Below, piece after piece: positions 1 to 11,769 of a stretch of 64,000 nt of DNA (its first letter is position 1; the number at the start of each line of letters is the position of its first letter). The notes under the pieces are model-generated. The model was not told the DNA's origin. It was given only the letters and a program-made list of their open reading frames with translations, and ran no database searches. The DNA is from Isoetes taiwanensis (lineage: Eukaryota > Streptophyta > Lycopodiopsida > Isoetales > Isoetaceae): assembly GCA_021234155.1 (NCBI GenBank), contig JAJEKV010000041.1:2670447-2734446 (forward strand), given 5' to 3'. The position numbers were made by a program, and so were the translations under genes.

Positions 1-196
1 GTGTGTCACGCCCGGTGGATGTCCTGCGACGTGACGCCGCATGTGACGGACGCGACATTACGTAATCCGGATGACACGCAAAGACATAATATTTGCCATT
101 ATAACGCCAAGTCATAGGTGACTGGCGGTGATCAGATTGACAATACGCCGCGCGGCGACGTATACAACGACGTCAAAACTCATTTCTTAGTTGGGT
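1..196. repeat. CACTA-like subterminal sequence (partial)
   Basis: GC-rich sequence full of short GACG/CGTC motifs. It shares the words TGTCACGCCCG and GACGCCGCATG with the subterminal region at 25440-25620. It ends with a GACGT...ACGACGTC...ctcatttc stretch that resembles the 3' end at 25600-25640 in order and orientation. I read it as the 3' subterminal part of a second, related CACTA-type copy entering the window from the left. The similarity is by eye and the element end is not a clean match, so this is tentative. Confidence 0.3.
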
Positions 197-3100
197 GAAT
201 TCATGTGTGGTCTTACGCCACGGAACTTGCTCCCCGGGGCAATGTCAACGCCCCGAGTCCATTTGGCGAGACGAATCGCGGTTTCGGGGGGGAGATCGCC
301 TGTCGGCCCCTGGGGCCTTGGGGAGAGGAAATTCGGGCAAGCGGCCAGGGGGATTTTAGGGTCCCCACTCGGCATCAACACCCCCACTCCACGCCAAGTC
401 GGCGCAAGGTCCCTAGGAATCTGACAAGGAGAGGGCCTCCCAAACGTAAACCCCGTGGGTTGCCGTGTTCTAGAAGGGTTTGGCGTTTTGGGGCCGAGAC
501 TTGGTCTGTTGCACTTGGGACCGCCGAGAAGCCGCAGCCCGTAATACGGAGCAAGGGGAACCGATGGAGCGGAGTTTGGGCCCCGCCCTCCCCCGATGTG
601 GCAAGTAGAAGTCGGGAGGCTTTTGCGATGGCAAGACATTCATAAATTCGCAATTAATGCATTGTATGAAAATAAATTCTGATTTTTTGCCATTTGGATT
701 CCTAATTCATCTCCAAAGACACACCCCAATTTTCAAATTTTCTGAGAAGGTCTAGGTCAAAGGGTTAGCATTAGAACGGCCGGGGCAGCTCGCTTGTGGC
801 AACCGAGCCGGCACCCTTCCCCAAGTCAAACGAGGCCGGGACCTTGCGGGGATCCCTCACAAGAGGGGAGAGTCCAGGACCCCAAGAGGCGGGATCCAAA
901 AGTTCCCGAGGCACCCTTCCTCGGCGCCCGGGGGGCCGTGACGCTATCGACCACCCTCCCGAGCGGTTCCCCTATCCGACCATTGGATCCTCCGCTCAAG
1001 GGCCCCTCTTCGAAGGCCAAAAAGATTCCAGATCGGTCAGGAGAACTTGTCAAAAACCGCTGGGCGCCCCGAGGTCGGCCTTGTATAAACCGGCAGTTGT
1101 TTTGTCGTCGGGCACCGGGAGGCTCGGAATGGCAAATCGACCGCCAAATCGTCCAGGAATGGCTAAATTACCCTAGGGAGCAAGTTACAAGGTCGGGTTT
1201 TGCAAAAAGAAAGAAACACTCACGCCCTCCACGACAAGATCCCGCATCCACATCCTAGGCCAATTGACTACGAGTGTGATGGAAGTGAGCTACTTTGGCG
1301 CTTCTTGGAGGTCGGGTGGTCGCCACCCGCGGAACTTGGTCCTCGTGGCAATGTCGACGTTTCGAGTCCATTGGCGAGCCAAATCGCGATTGGGAGAGGG
1401 GAGATTGCCCGTCCGCCCCCGTGGCCTTGGGGAGAGGAAATTCGGGCAAGCGGCTTCAGGGGGATTTTAGGGTCCCCGCTCAAGCGCCAACACCCCCACT
1501 CCACGCCAAGTCACGGGCAAGGTCCCGGGGTTTGCGCTTTGGGGGCCGAGACTTGGTCTGTTGCACTTGGGACCTGGCCGGAGAAGCCGCACCGGAGAAT
1601 ACGAAGCAAGGGGAACCGACGGAGCGGAGTTTGGGCCTGTCCTCCTCCTGATGTGGCAAGTAGAAGTCGGGGGGCGCTTTTGCAGTGGCAAGACATTCAT
1701 AAATTTGCAATTAATGCATTGTACGAAAATAAATTCTGATTTTTCGCCAGCTGGATTCCTAATTCATCTCCAAAGACTGACCCAATTTTCGAAATTTTAG
1801 GAGAAGGTCTAGGTCAAAGGGTTAGCATTAGAACGGTCGGGGTAGCCCGTTGCAAGGCAACCGAGCTGGCACCCTTCCCCAAGTCAAACCAGGCCAGGAC
1901 CTTGCAGGGATCCCTCACAAGAGGGGAGAGTCCGGACCCCAAGAGGCGGGATCCAAAAAGTTCCCGAGGCAGACCCTTCTCGGGCTCCCGGGCCCCGGGT
2001 GACGCTAATGACCACCCTCCCGGAGCCCGGTTTCCCTATCCGACCGTTGGATCCTCCGTTCGGGGCCCCTCTTCGGGGAAGGCCCAAACGATTCCAGATC
2101 GGTCCGGGAGAACTTGTCAAACCGCTGGGCGCCCCGAGGTCGGCCTTGTATAAAACCGCAATGTTTTGTCGTCGCACCGGGGAGGTCTCTAATGGCAAAT
2201 CGACCGCCAAATCGCTCGAATGGCTAAATTTCGGGAGAAAGTTACAAGGTCGGTTTTGCAAAAGAAAGAAACACTCACGCCTCCACGACAAGATCCCGCG
2301 AGATCCACATCCTAGGCCAATTGACTACGAAAGTGTGATGGAAGTGAGCTACTTTGGCGCTTCTTTGAGGTCGGGTGGTCTTCCGCCACGTAACTTGGTC
2401 CCCTGTGGCAATGTCGACGTTCGAGTCCATTGGGCAGAGCCAAATCGCGATTCCGGGAGAGGGGAGGTCGCCCGTCCGGCCCCTGTGGCCTTGGGGAGAG
2501 GAAATTGGGGCAAGCGGCCAGGGGGATTTTAGGGTCCCGCCTCAAGGCCAACACCCCCACTCCACGCCAAGTCACGCTGCGCAAGGTCCCGACCGACCGA
2601 CAAGGAGAGGGCCTCAAACGTAAACCCCGTGGGTTGCCGAGGGTTTTAGGGGTTTTGCGCTTTGGGGCCGAGACTTGGTCCATTGCACTTGGGACTGGCC
2701 GAGAAGCCGCAAGAGAGAATACGGAGCAAGGGGAACCGAGGAGCGGAGTTTGGGCCTGCCCTCCTCCCGATGTGGCAAGTAGAAGTCGGGGCTTTTGCGC
2801 TGGCAAGACATTCATAAATTCGCAATTAATGCATTGTACGAAAATAAATTTCGATTTTTTGCCGGTGGATTCCTAATTCATCTCCAAAGACACGTGACCC
2901 AATTTTCGAAATTTTTGGAGAAGGTCTAGGTCAAAGGGTTAGGATTAGAACGGTCGGGGTAGCCCGCTTCTGGCAACCGAGCTGGCACCCTTCCCCAAGT
3001 CAAACGAGGCGGGACCTTGCGGGGATCCCTCACAAGAGGGGGAGAGTCCAGGACCCCAAGAGGCGGGATCCAAAAGTTCCCGAGGCGCCCCTTCCTGGGC

Positions 3101-5443
3101 AGCCCCTGGGGGCTGACGCCTAATGACCACCCTCCCGGAGCCCGGTTCCCCTATCCGACCGTTGATCCTCCATTCAGGGCCCCTCTTCGAAGGCCCAAAC
3201 GATTCCAGATCGGCCCGGGAGAACTTGTCAAAACCGCTGAAGGCCCCGAGGTCGGCCTTTGTATAAACCGCAGTTGTTTTGTCGTTCGCACCGGGAGGCT
3301 CCGAATGGCAAATCGACCGCCAAATCGCTCGAATGGCGAAATTCCCCGGGAGAAAGTTACAAGGTCGGTTTTGCAAAAGAAAGAAACACTCACGCCTCCA
3401 CGACACCAATTGACTACGAGTGTGATGGAAGTGAGCTACTTTGGCGCTTCTTGGAGGTCGGGTGGTCTTTCCGCCACGTAACTTGGTCCCCGTGGCAATG
3501 TCGACGTTTCGAGTCCATTGGCAGAGCCAAATCGCGATTCCCGAGAGGGAGGTCGCCTCGTCCGGTCCCTGTGGCCTTGGGAGAGGAAATGGGGCAAGCG
3601 ACTTAGGGGGATTTTAGGGTCCCCGGTCCCGGCATCAATACCCCCACTCCATGTCAAGTCCGCGAGCGCAAGGTCCCGACCGAATCGACAAGGAGAGAGC
3701 CTCCAAACGTAAACCCCGTGGGTTGCCGAGGTTTTAGGGGGTTTGCGTTTTGGGGGCCGAGACTTGGTCCATTGCACTTGGGACTGGCCAGAAGCCTGCA
3801 CCGGTGAATACTGAGCAAGGGGAACCGAGGAGCCGAGTTTGGGCCTGTCCTCCTCCCGATGTGGCAAGTAGAAGTGGGGGCTTTTGCGGTGGCAAGACAT
3901 TCATAAATTTGCAATTAATGCATTGTACCGAAAATAAATTCTCGATTTTTGCCATTTGGATTCCTAATGCATCTCCAAAGACACACGCCCCAATTTTGAA
4001 ATTTTTGGAGAAGGTCTAGGTCAAAGGGTTAGGATTAGAACGGGGGTAGCCCGTTGTGGCAACCGAAGCTGGCACCCTTCCCAAGTCAAACGAGGCCGGG
4101 ACCTTGCGGGGATCCCTCACAAGAGGGGAGAGTCCAGGACCCCAAGAGGCGGGATCCAAAAAGTTCCCGAGGCACCCTTCCTCGGCAGCGCCCCGGGGCT
4201 CAGACGCTTAATGACCACCCTCCCGAGCCCGTTCCCCTATCGACCGTTGGATCCTCCGTTCAGGGGCCCCTCTTGGGGAAGGCCCAAACGATTCAGTCCG
4301 GGAGAACTTGTCAAACCCTGGGCCCCGAGGTCGGCCTTGTATAAACCGGGCAGTTGTTTTGTCGTTCGCACCAGGGAGGCTCCGGAATGGCAAATCGACC
4401 CGCCAAATCGTCAGGAATGGCTTAAATTACCCTAGAAAGCAAGTTACAAGGTCAGTTTTGCAAAAGAAAGAAACACTCCGCCCTCCACGACAAGATCCCG
4501 CGATCCACATCCTAGGCCAATTGACTACGAGTGTGATGGAAGTGAGCTACTTTGGGCTTCTTGGAGGTCGGGTGGTCTTCCGCCACGGAACTTGGTCCCC
4601 TGTGGCAATGTCGACGTTCCGAGTCCATTGGCGAGCCAAATCGCGATTCCGAGAGGGAGGTCGCCGCCCTGTCCCAGGGCCTTGGGGAGAGGAAATTCGG
4701 GGCAAGCGGCCGGGGGATTTTAGGGTCCCCGCCTCAAGGCCAACACCCCACTCCACGTCAAGTCACAAGCCAAAGGTCCCGACCGACCGACAAGGAGAGG
4801 GCCTCCCAAATGTTGCCGTGTTCTAGAAGGGTTTGCGTTTTGGGGCCGAGACTTGGTCCATTGCACTTGGGACTGGGCCGAGAAGCCGCACCGAGGATGC
4901 GGAGCAAGGGAACCGACGGAGCAGAGTTTGGGCCTGTCCTCCTCCGATGTGGCAAGTAGAAGTCGGGGGCACTTTTGCAAATGGCAAGACATTCATAAAT
5001 TCGCAATTAATGCATTGTATGCTAAAATAAATTCTGATTTTTTGCCGCCTAGATTCCTAATTCATCTCCGGAGCACACGACCCAATTTTTGAAATTTTAG
5101 GAGAAGGTCTAGGTCAAAGGGTTAGCATTAGAGCGGTCGGGGCAGCCCGTTGTGGGGCAACCGAAGCCGCACCCTTCCCCAAGTCAAACGAGGCCGGGAC
5201 CTTGCGGGGATCCCTCACAAGAGGGGAGAGTCAGGACCCCAAGAGGCGGGATCAAAAAGTTCCCGAGGCAGCCCTTCGGCAGCAAGCCTCTGGGGGCTGA
5301 CGTTAATGACCACCCTCCCGGAGCCCGAAGTTCCCCTATCCGGACCGTTGGATCCTCCATTCGGGGGCCCCTCTTGGGAAGGCCCAAAAGATTCCGTGTC
5401 GGTCAGGAGAACTTGTCAAACCACGGGCGCCCCGAGGTCGGCC
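197..5443. repeat. 1.1 kb satellite array, block 1
   Basis: Tandem array. The landmark AAGGTCTAGGTCAAAGGGTT recurs at 747, 1804, 2921, 4011 and 5104, giving unit lengths of 1057, 1117, 1090 and 1093 bp, with a partial unit at each end. Each unit carries recognisable sub-blocks: a CAATTGACTACGAGTGTGAT block, a block around GTGGCAAGTAGAAGTCGGGG, and an AT-rich block around AATAAATTCTGATTTTTTGCC. Units differ mostly by 1-3 base indels in G or C runs, so no reading frame is conserved between units and the many short ORFs are not genes. The array begins in mid-unit next to a CACTA-like fragment and stops abruptly after GAGGTCGGCCT. I do not recognise the family; it could be a satellite or a tandemly amplified piece of a larger element. 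Confidence 0.9.
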
Positions 5444-5934
5444 TCATTAGAGGTTTGGTGGAGTCTATTAACGCCCTTGTAAGCCATTCCCAAATTTGGA
5501 TTTTAGTTGGTACCCAGAACTGCGGTATGGGCAAAAAGCCCCCACTAACCTCAACCAAACCTCAGCCCCGAGCAACCGAACACGGTAAACGCCATTATTA
5601 CTTGTTGTTTTACTCATTACGCCTAAATCCCTCCTCCCCCCACCTTCCTGAGAACTGAAGCTACAAGGAGTAGCTTCGAGCGGGACGCCTCAAGAATGCC
5701 TCAATTGGGCGCCAAAGCTTTGGAGGGCATTTGAATTTAGTTTTGATGTCAATCCTCGCCCAAACCGAAGGAATTCTCTAGTTTTCCTTCAGTATTTTGG
5801 CTTAAGAATTGCATCAATTTGGTCGCCGGACTGTGGAGCTCGGAAAGCGATCACGCGACTCTGAATTCGATCTATGGCAGAGGTAACTGTTCTATTAATT
5901 TCGGCCAATGACAATGAGTAATTCTTTTTTGAAT

Positions 5935-6316
5935 ACAGAAACTGAAAGGCCAATTCCGGGTGGAGGTGCCCAAGAACTGCTTGCCCTACAAAAATCAATA
6001 TAATCGGAAGGAACAGGTCGATGAGAATGCTCTTCGAGCTTCTGGTGCAATGAATATTGATCTCTGGGCGCGTGGGGAACTGTATCCCATCGATCCGATC
6101 ACCAGAAGACATCCTGAATTTCATTCTCCATCGGGGCTTATTCATTTTGCCTGTAAGGGTAATCAAGGTCTGCTTGGCTATTGCAATAATATTTCAAGTA
6201 ATTCCGATGTGCATTTGAGAACAATGTACAATCAATTGTGTGGAGTGCATTGCAATATGGTAGCACATTGTAATTACCTCCAACAGTGTAACTATTTCTT
6301 AACCAAATGTGTCTAA
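5935..6316 (+). pseudogene. Unrecognised coding stretch
   Basis: An open frame runs from a possible splice acceptor (tacag, just before 5940) to the stop near 6316. The first ~75 codons are charged and protein-like (motifs such as NCLPYKNQYNRKE and HPEFHSPSGLIHF); the tail is low quality and may be intron or decay. There is no ATG near the beginning, so this would be an internal exon or a truncated gene. An overlapping minus-strand frame (5789-6166) is also open, and I cannot exclude that it is the real one. Function unknown. Confidence 0.22.
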
Positions 6317-6539
6317 GAATCTGTAAGAACCAGCAAGCTTCCAATCAAAGGTTGCTTATGGAGGTGGAGTCACTTAAACAAGGATTGAAGAGATGCTCGA
6401 GGACAATGACAAACCGGAGAGGAAGTTAAAAAAGACTGAAAATGACACCACTTGGGCATGAGGGAGAGGAAAAAAAACCAAGGCCCTAAATATACTTGCC
6501 CCTAGTGGTGGGGTTTCTCGAAGAAGGATCCACGCTATT

Positions 6540-8497
6540 AAAAATCTGGTGGATCCTACTATGGCTGAAAAGAAGAAGAGAAAACCTTGTAATATGGCTA
6601 GTTTGTTGAAAAAGCTTGTAACTAAAGATGATGTTATAGATATGTTGAAGCTTCCTGGAGCTAACCATTTAAGAAAAAGTTCTTTGAATGTGTGCTTACT
6701 TGAATTGGGAAAGAGTCAAAGTGCCGATAACATGCAAGAATTATGTGACAATGTGGGTATCGATCGACAAGCTTACATTGCTCTCTTTAGATGTTTGCGG
6801 GATGGTATCAAGCAACAGGGGTATTCTTAAGACCATAACCGCCAAGACTCGGTTATGTCGAGCAAGCGTAACAAAGAGGAATGCGTATACACGAACATTT
6901 GGGAGAGATGTGCGGATCACCACATCCGTGCACTTGGGATCACTAATCTTTGGGAAAAGTAAGAAGAAGGGTGGCTCGAAATGATCTATTTGTTCTTAAT
7001 GAGAAGAACAATTGTTGGATGGATCTCTAAAATGCTTCTTACGTTAGTTCGCTTCTATGATATGAAAGTGGAAGAATGTGGAGGAAACTCCAAATTGCTA
7101 TAAAGTTGGATGAGATGGAACCGATCAAAGGTGAAAAGTATGAGAGGGTTTCTTTGACATTAATGAACGTAGGGCGTTGTCAAATTCGATAATGAGGAAG
7201 GGAAGTTCTCTGTTCAATCGAGGACCATATTTGGTGGATAGGGATATTTCAAGTCTGGGAAGAAAATCATGGTGTTCTTGGGTCTTTCACAGACACCTAT
7301 TCCTACTATTATTGCTGCTCATGGAGTGGGAGAGAAGCTTCGAGGGTTCCCGGCCACGGAGATTACGAGGTTGAATGGCATCCGTGCTGATCTAAAGACC
7401 ATCAAGTGCATGTATAACATGAAACATGGTTCTCGTAAGACTACCCACGCATGTCCTTACTGCTTGTATGCTAGGGTAGATGATAAGGGAAGGGAATGAG
7501 TACTCGAATGTGACCGGGATTTGAACCAACGCAAGTGAGAAGGAGGACAAAACTTTGATCCCGCATTTGCAATTCTGTGAAGAGAGTACATATTTGCACT
7601 CTCCATGCCTTTCTAAGAATAGTGGATAAGATGGTGTACATGAGCATTCTTTTGCTTGGAATAAGTCTCCACAATCAGCCAGGAGAAAAGTGTATGAAAG
7701 ATGTTGAGAACGTGCTTTTCGATCTTGGTCTTCATGGTGGTGACTATAAAATCCCCGCAAGATCCTAAGAAGGGAGGCAAGGTTCCTTGTAAACCATCTA
7801 TGGGTGGGGTGAAAGTTTAAGAGATTTCTGCCTTGTACTAAATTACGAAGAATGGATCATTGCCAACCGAAAAGTGGGAGGGTATAAGGACTTGGCCGGA
7901 AGCGTAAGATGACCGTACTTCACGTGGGAGGGCAAAACTAAAGAAAATTAAAGCGTGGCAGTAACCGAAAGCAATCCCTGGTAACTTTGATGGCGAGAAG
8001 AAAATGGTGGGTGGAAAGTTAGATGAATTCAGAGTAGCAAGAATGAATTCACGGGTCGCTTATACAAGCATGGGGAGAATGCAATGTCACACATTACATT
8101 CATATACTTCACGCCCATGGCTTGTGGTTTGCCAAAGAGTACGGAGCTTGGGAATATGGAATACGGGGAATGGAGAAGTCACATAAGCAAGCCAAGAATG
8201 CTTTTTTCAGGTTCACACAACATCGAGGTTCGTGGTGGTAACTCATTGCAACAGATGTGCCAATGGTTCTATAGAAGGATTATCCGCAAGCTAGAGAAAA
8301 AGATAAAGCTAAAACAAGACACGGCGTTGGCTAGAATATTGAGGAGAAAAGTTGAGCAGGAAAAAAGAAACAGATATGGTGTAGCTCTAGCAGCCAGACA
8401 AGTTAAGGCGATGGCGATCCACAAGGATCGCAGGGGTAGAAGATATATACGGGGAATCAATTGTATGAATAAATTCATATTAATGTATAACTATTGA
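6540..8497 (+). pseudogene. Decayed transposase-like gene fragments
   Basis: Four plus-strand coding stretches in changing frames: 6549-6830, 7177-7499, 7577-7768 and 8084-8497. The second contains a segment with HGVGEKLRGFP, then LKTIKCMYNMKHGSRK and a CPYC pair. This arrangement resembles the region before the catalytic core of large uncharacterised eukaryotic transposase-like proteins, in which a cysteine pair follows a conserved glycine/serine-rich segment. The last stretch ends in a very basic, probably helical tail rich in K, R and Q. Frames shift at least three times, so no intact protein is made. It is followed directly by palindrome cluster 1. The transposase assignment rests on a short remembered pattern and is weak; the coding nature of 6549-6830 and 8084-8497 is firmer. 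Confidence 0.35.
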
Positions 8498-8544
8498 CCA
8501 TGATGTGCAACTATAATGTTTCAAATATGTTAGGTTGGCGGCGT

Positions 8545-8731
8545 GCACGGTGCGAACTTAGTTGGTATTCAATTGCTGAATGACAAGTATTCGCGACCGT
8601 AATACGGGTGCTGTAATGAAGTTGGGAATTAGTTATAGATTAATCGCTATTCGCACCGCGGGCCACGGTGCTAAAGCATTTGGTTTCCGTGGCTATCTTT
8701 TGCCGTTTTCGCCTGCGGTAGCAACGGTACT
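8545..8731. repeat. Palindrome cluster 1
   Basis: Degenerate copies of the palindrome family with core GCACCGTGGCCACGGTGC: 8545-8556 (half copy), 8590-8612 (TTCGCGACCGT-aat-ACGGGTGCT) and 8650-8672 (TTCGCACCGCGGGCCACGGTGCT), with weaker traces to 8731. The cluster begins about 50 bases after the stop of the plus-strand coding stretch ending at 8497, which would suit a transcript-end hairpin. Confidence 0.7.
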
Positions 8732-8950
8732 CTTTATATAATTATCTTTGTTATCGATGTTGTCCGCTTTTGATATTTGTTCTAAGTCATTACATTGCAT
8801 ATTTATCAATCTTGTCCACTCATTTGTTGCATTACGATTCGTAGACAATGGCGAGAATAAGCGGTAATGCGGATCTAACAATCCCAACAACCAAAGAACG
8901 TAAGAGAAGGCGCCGTCGGCGCACACATCAGTAGGGCGGCGCCACTAGCT

Positions 8951-9830
8951 ATGTCGAGTGCTTCTAACATCCGAAGCGAGCACCGTCTTCCGAGCCGTAA
9001 AACATCCATCAAGCGTGTCCTGGACGCCGTAGTTCGAATGTTGCCAATGATGCAGGAGATTTTAGAGACATACCTTCCGAGCCAAGGCGTGTTTACCGTT
9101 CTCTTCCGGCCATTTAGTCCGGAGAAGGAACCTTCGCAAAAGCGGTATGCGTCATGGAGTTCCTGCGTTCGATGATTGCATCGTCGTTAACGCCGATGTG
9201 GTAGTTGCACCGCACACCACGCTTTTCGTTCCTTCGATGGGAGCCGACACCTTGCTTGAGGCACTCCATTTCCTTCGTCGTGTGGCCCGGGTTGATGGAT
9301 TCTTTGACGCCAACTCCTAACACATTCTCTCAGATTGGTTAATGAGATAGATTACATAATCGACTTCCTCGCATAAGTGCGGAAGTTGGATTGGTGGGGA
9401 TAAACCGGGGGCGGACTTGCTTGGAGCCGACAATGAGAATGCTAAGCCCCATGAGGATGACCATCGGGGATGTGCATGTCGGAGGATGTTCCTGTTGGTG
9501 ATGTGCCCGTGCGTAACGTTCCTATTGCTGTTCGTGCGGTTTTGAACCTCTGAATATTATGTACCGGGATGTCCTTTCCAAGTCCCCGCGGATGGCTCAA
9601 ATAGAAGAAAATATCGTTCTACAAGAGCCAGTTTGAGTACCGTGGCGGTGCCAGTTCGAAACCGTTGTACCGTGATGCGTGAGTGGTTCCCGTTGATGAG
9701 CGTACCAGTAGTCGCGGAATCCAATAGACGTGAAGAGGAAGACTAAGCCTAAGCGGTTGCAGAAGAAACAAGTTCTCTGCAAAGGCCCTCCTAAGTGAAT
9801 AAGAAGGGCCGGCCGTTTAATCAAAAGTTA
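8951..9830 (+). pseudogene. Unrecognised decayed coding region upstream of the H3-like gene
   Basis: 8951-9175 is open for 74 codons with a protein-like composition. Further on the frames break repeatedly. A lysine/arginine-rich piece near 9730-9797 (KRKTKPKRLQKKQ) lies just before the H3-like fold but in a different frame. It could be the remains of a basic histone tail or an unrelated gene. No family is recognised for the rest. Confidence 0.2.
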
Positions 9831-9832
9831 AG

Positions 9833-10155
9833 ATGGATGCGCTGAATCCGGCACTTCCGAACCACGCGGAGTGGGTGCTTCCGAAGCTCACAATGGCTAG
9901 AATATGTAAGGAGGTGGTTCAGGAGAGATACAGTAAGATGAAGAGGGATGGTGCAAGGTACCGGAGAGCTGGTTACAGTTTTCCAATGCCAGAACAGGTG
10001 ACTCGATTCACTGCAGATGCCCTTGATGCTCTGCACGAGGCCGCTGAGAATCACATGGTCAGGTTCTTCAAGACCGTGTGAAATGTCTTTGTGCATTCCA
10101 AGAGAGTGACAATAATGAGGCGGGGATATTGCCTTGACAAATTACTTCCGAGGCA
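9833..10155 (+). pseudogene. Divergent histone H3-like gene with in-frame stop
   Basis: The frame starting at 9833 reads as an H3 histone fold. WVLPKLTMARICKEV aligns with the alpha-1 region of H3 (the LLIRKLPFQRLVREI region), and RFTADALDALHEAAENHMV aligns with alpha-2 (RFQ...ALQEAAEAYLV). A TGA stop occurs at 10079-10081. The same frame continues after it with NVFVHSKRVTIM, matching the loop-2/alpha-3 signature NLCAIHAKRVTIM, so the stop breaks a once-complete fold. Loop 1 carries about 20 extra residues between alpha-1 and alpha-2, far more than in canonical H3. The K56/R-rich N-terminal tail is absent from this frame. The gene is not a recent copy of host H3, which is nearly invariant in plants, so it is either very old or from another lineage such as a DNA virus. 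Palindrome cluster 2 begins about 100 bases downstream. Confidence 0.62.
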
Positions 10156-10252
10156 TGTAAAGTGTTTTATATTAATGAAACGATCTTTGTTGTATATTTT
10201 GTTTGCTTGCTAAGTATTTTGATTGTATCTATTCTCTATGTATACTTACAAT

Positions 10253-10383
10253 GCACCGTTGCCACGGTGCGAAATGGGTATAAATTACTTTGTGAGGGAG
10301 GTATTTTCGCACCGTGGCCACGGTGCGAAATTCCTGTAAGTTACTGTGTGAGGGCAGGCAATTTCGCACCGCGGGCCAGCGTC
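10253..10383. repeat. Palindrome cluster 2
   Basis: Three copies spaced 50-56 bases apart: 10253-10274 (GCACCGTTGCCACGGTGC), 10304-10331 (perfect GCACCGTGGCCACGGTGC core with flanking TTTC/GAAA) and 10361-10383 (half copy). The spacers are related to each other (tataaattactttgtgaggg and gtaagttactgtgtgaggg), so this is a short tandem repeat whose unit contains the palindrome. It lies between the 3' end of the H3-like gene (plus) and the 3' end of the minus-strand gene at 10527. Confidence 0.85.
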
Positions 10384-10526
10384 TTGAAATTGAATCATTC
10401 CATAGAAGGTGAACCACAAGATCAAAGTGAGCATATTAACATGTTAGAGAATATATTAACATATTAGAGAACATTTAGAGAACGGCAAGTAACGGAATTA
10501 TGTCCAAGTAACCTTCCCCTAGGTTT

Positions 10527-11110
10527 CTAACCCCTTTCCCTTCCCCTGCGAGGTCTAACCCATGCATCTGGGTTAGGAGTCAAGAGCTCACACTCCTCCC
10601 AGCCTGATTCTTCCCACCATATGGGGTACCTAGTCATTAGAAAAAGTAATTCCACAGGATGATACTCACGGAAGAAGAGCGGACCCAACTCCACAAAACC
10701 GTTGTACTCGTTGTAGTACACCCTAATAAGGCCATACATCTGTCCCCGGTTAATTTCATGAATGAACTCTGATATGTATGCATCCAGAGAGTGTGCTAAA
10801 TATCCAAAGACAAAGAAGAGGCCTCAATTGCCGTAGCATCTCGTCCTGGATAAGGAGGGGTTCAAGAAGTCCCCTCATTGCAAGTCTCCTATAACATTTG
10901 GATGGATTAATTTCCATCGGTGGCTCATGACCACAATCAAATTGCTCGTGAATGAAGTTGATCAACTCCATTGTAAGCTCCTTGGTGGGCGTGGTAGCAA
11001 CCTCCACTCCAAGAAATGGTCCCATAGCTCATCCATTCCAGCCGCATGAACGCCCGGGGCATGCTTGCAGGCCTTCTGGAGTGGCCCAGGGAGGATTCGG
11101 TCCAATCATT
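10527..11110 (-). pseudogene. Unknown family U1, copy 1 (broken)
   Basis: Minus-strand coding in two frames, 11025-10756 and 10739-10527, joined by a single frameshift near 10800. The protein has no recognised domain. Its C-terminal half (aromatic-rich, containing RVYYNEYNGFVELGPLFF and LFLMTRYPIWW) aligns residue by residue with the second copy at 11770-12356, which proves the coding nature by conservation of the amino-acid pattern. Two such genes in tandem on one strand are a paralogous pair. A purine-rich degenerate repeat lies directly upstream (11120-11380), as it does for copy 2. Confidence 0.45.
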
Positions 11111-11119
11111 TGCAAAGAG

Positions 11120-11380
11120 CACGAAGATTAAGTATCAAAGAACAAGGAGCACGAAGATCAAGTAGCAAGGAGCATCAAGATCAAGTAGCAAGAAGCAAGG
11201 ATCAAGGACGATCAAGGAGCAAGAAGTTCAAAAAAGAAGGAAGATCATGGAGCAAGAAAGCAAGGAACAAGATCAAGTAGCAAGATCAAGAGCAAGGAAC
11301 AAGATGAAGTAGCGAAGAACAAACATCAAGATCAAGTGGCAAGGAACAAGGAAGACCAAAGACCAAAGGTGAGAAGTGAA
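11120..11380. repeat. Purine-rich degenerate tandem repeat
   Basis: Irregular repeats of a word close to GATCAAGTAGCAAGGAGCAA with a strong A/G bias on the plus strand. It precedes the start of the minus-strand U1 gene copy 1. A comparable tract precedes copy 2 at 12360-12545. Confidence 0.7.
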
Positions 11381-11527
11381 AGCAAGTTGAAAGAATTTAT
11401 AGCTACGAATCCAATAATGTTGAAGTATAATACTAATACTGTTGAAGTATAATACCAAGAATGATGAAGAATAATACCAATAATGTGAAGTATTATACCA
11501 TTGATTGGTGGTAAGAAAAGCGGGATC

Positions 11528-11614
11528 TGCATTCGCATTAGCCACGGTCTTGAAAATAGACACTTCAATAATTTGTAAATGAAGCGATTTCGCACCGTGG
11601 CTACGGTGCCGAAT
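11528..11614. repeat. Palindrome cluster 3
   Basis: A degenerate copy (11529-11555, TTCGCATTAGCCACGGTC) and a good copy (11587-11613, TTTCGCACCGTGGCTACGGTGC) separated by about 30 bases. The cluster lies about 150 bases beyond the 3' end of the minus-strand gene at 11770. Confidence 0.75.
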
Positions 11615-11769
11615 ATGACCACAAATAGAACAATCACATGAAAAAATACAAGGAAAATGGTAGAAGATATTACTTAATTACTTAATTGCACGAAAATCAC
11701 TTAATTACACGAAGATGTAACTTAATTACACGAAACTCACTTGCTTCTATACTTAATTTCTATGAAAAT

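Noticed and set aside
191-5658. Dozens of 60-180 codon frames in the satellite
   Set aside because: Frames are not conserved from unit to unit because of frequent 1-2 base indels; no protein-level constraint.
10079-10081. Selenocysteine or programmed readthrough at the H3-like TGA
   Set aside because: No selenocysteine signal is apparent, H3 has no such residue there, and neighbouring genes are decayed; a nonsense mutation is simpler.
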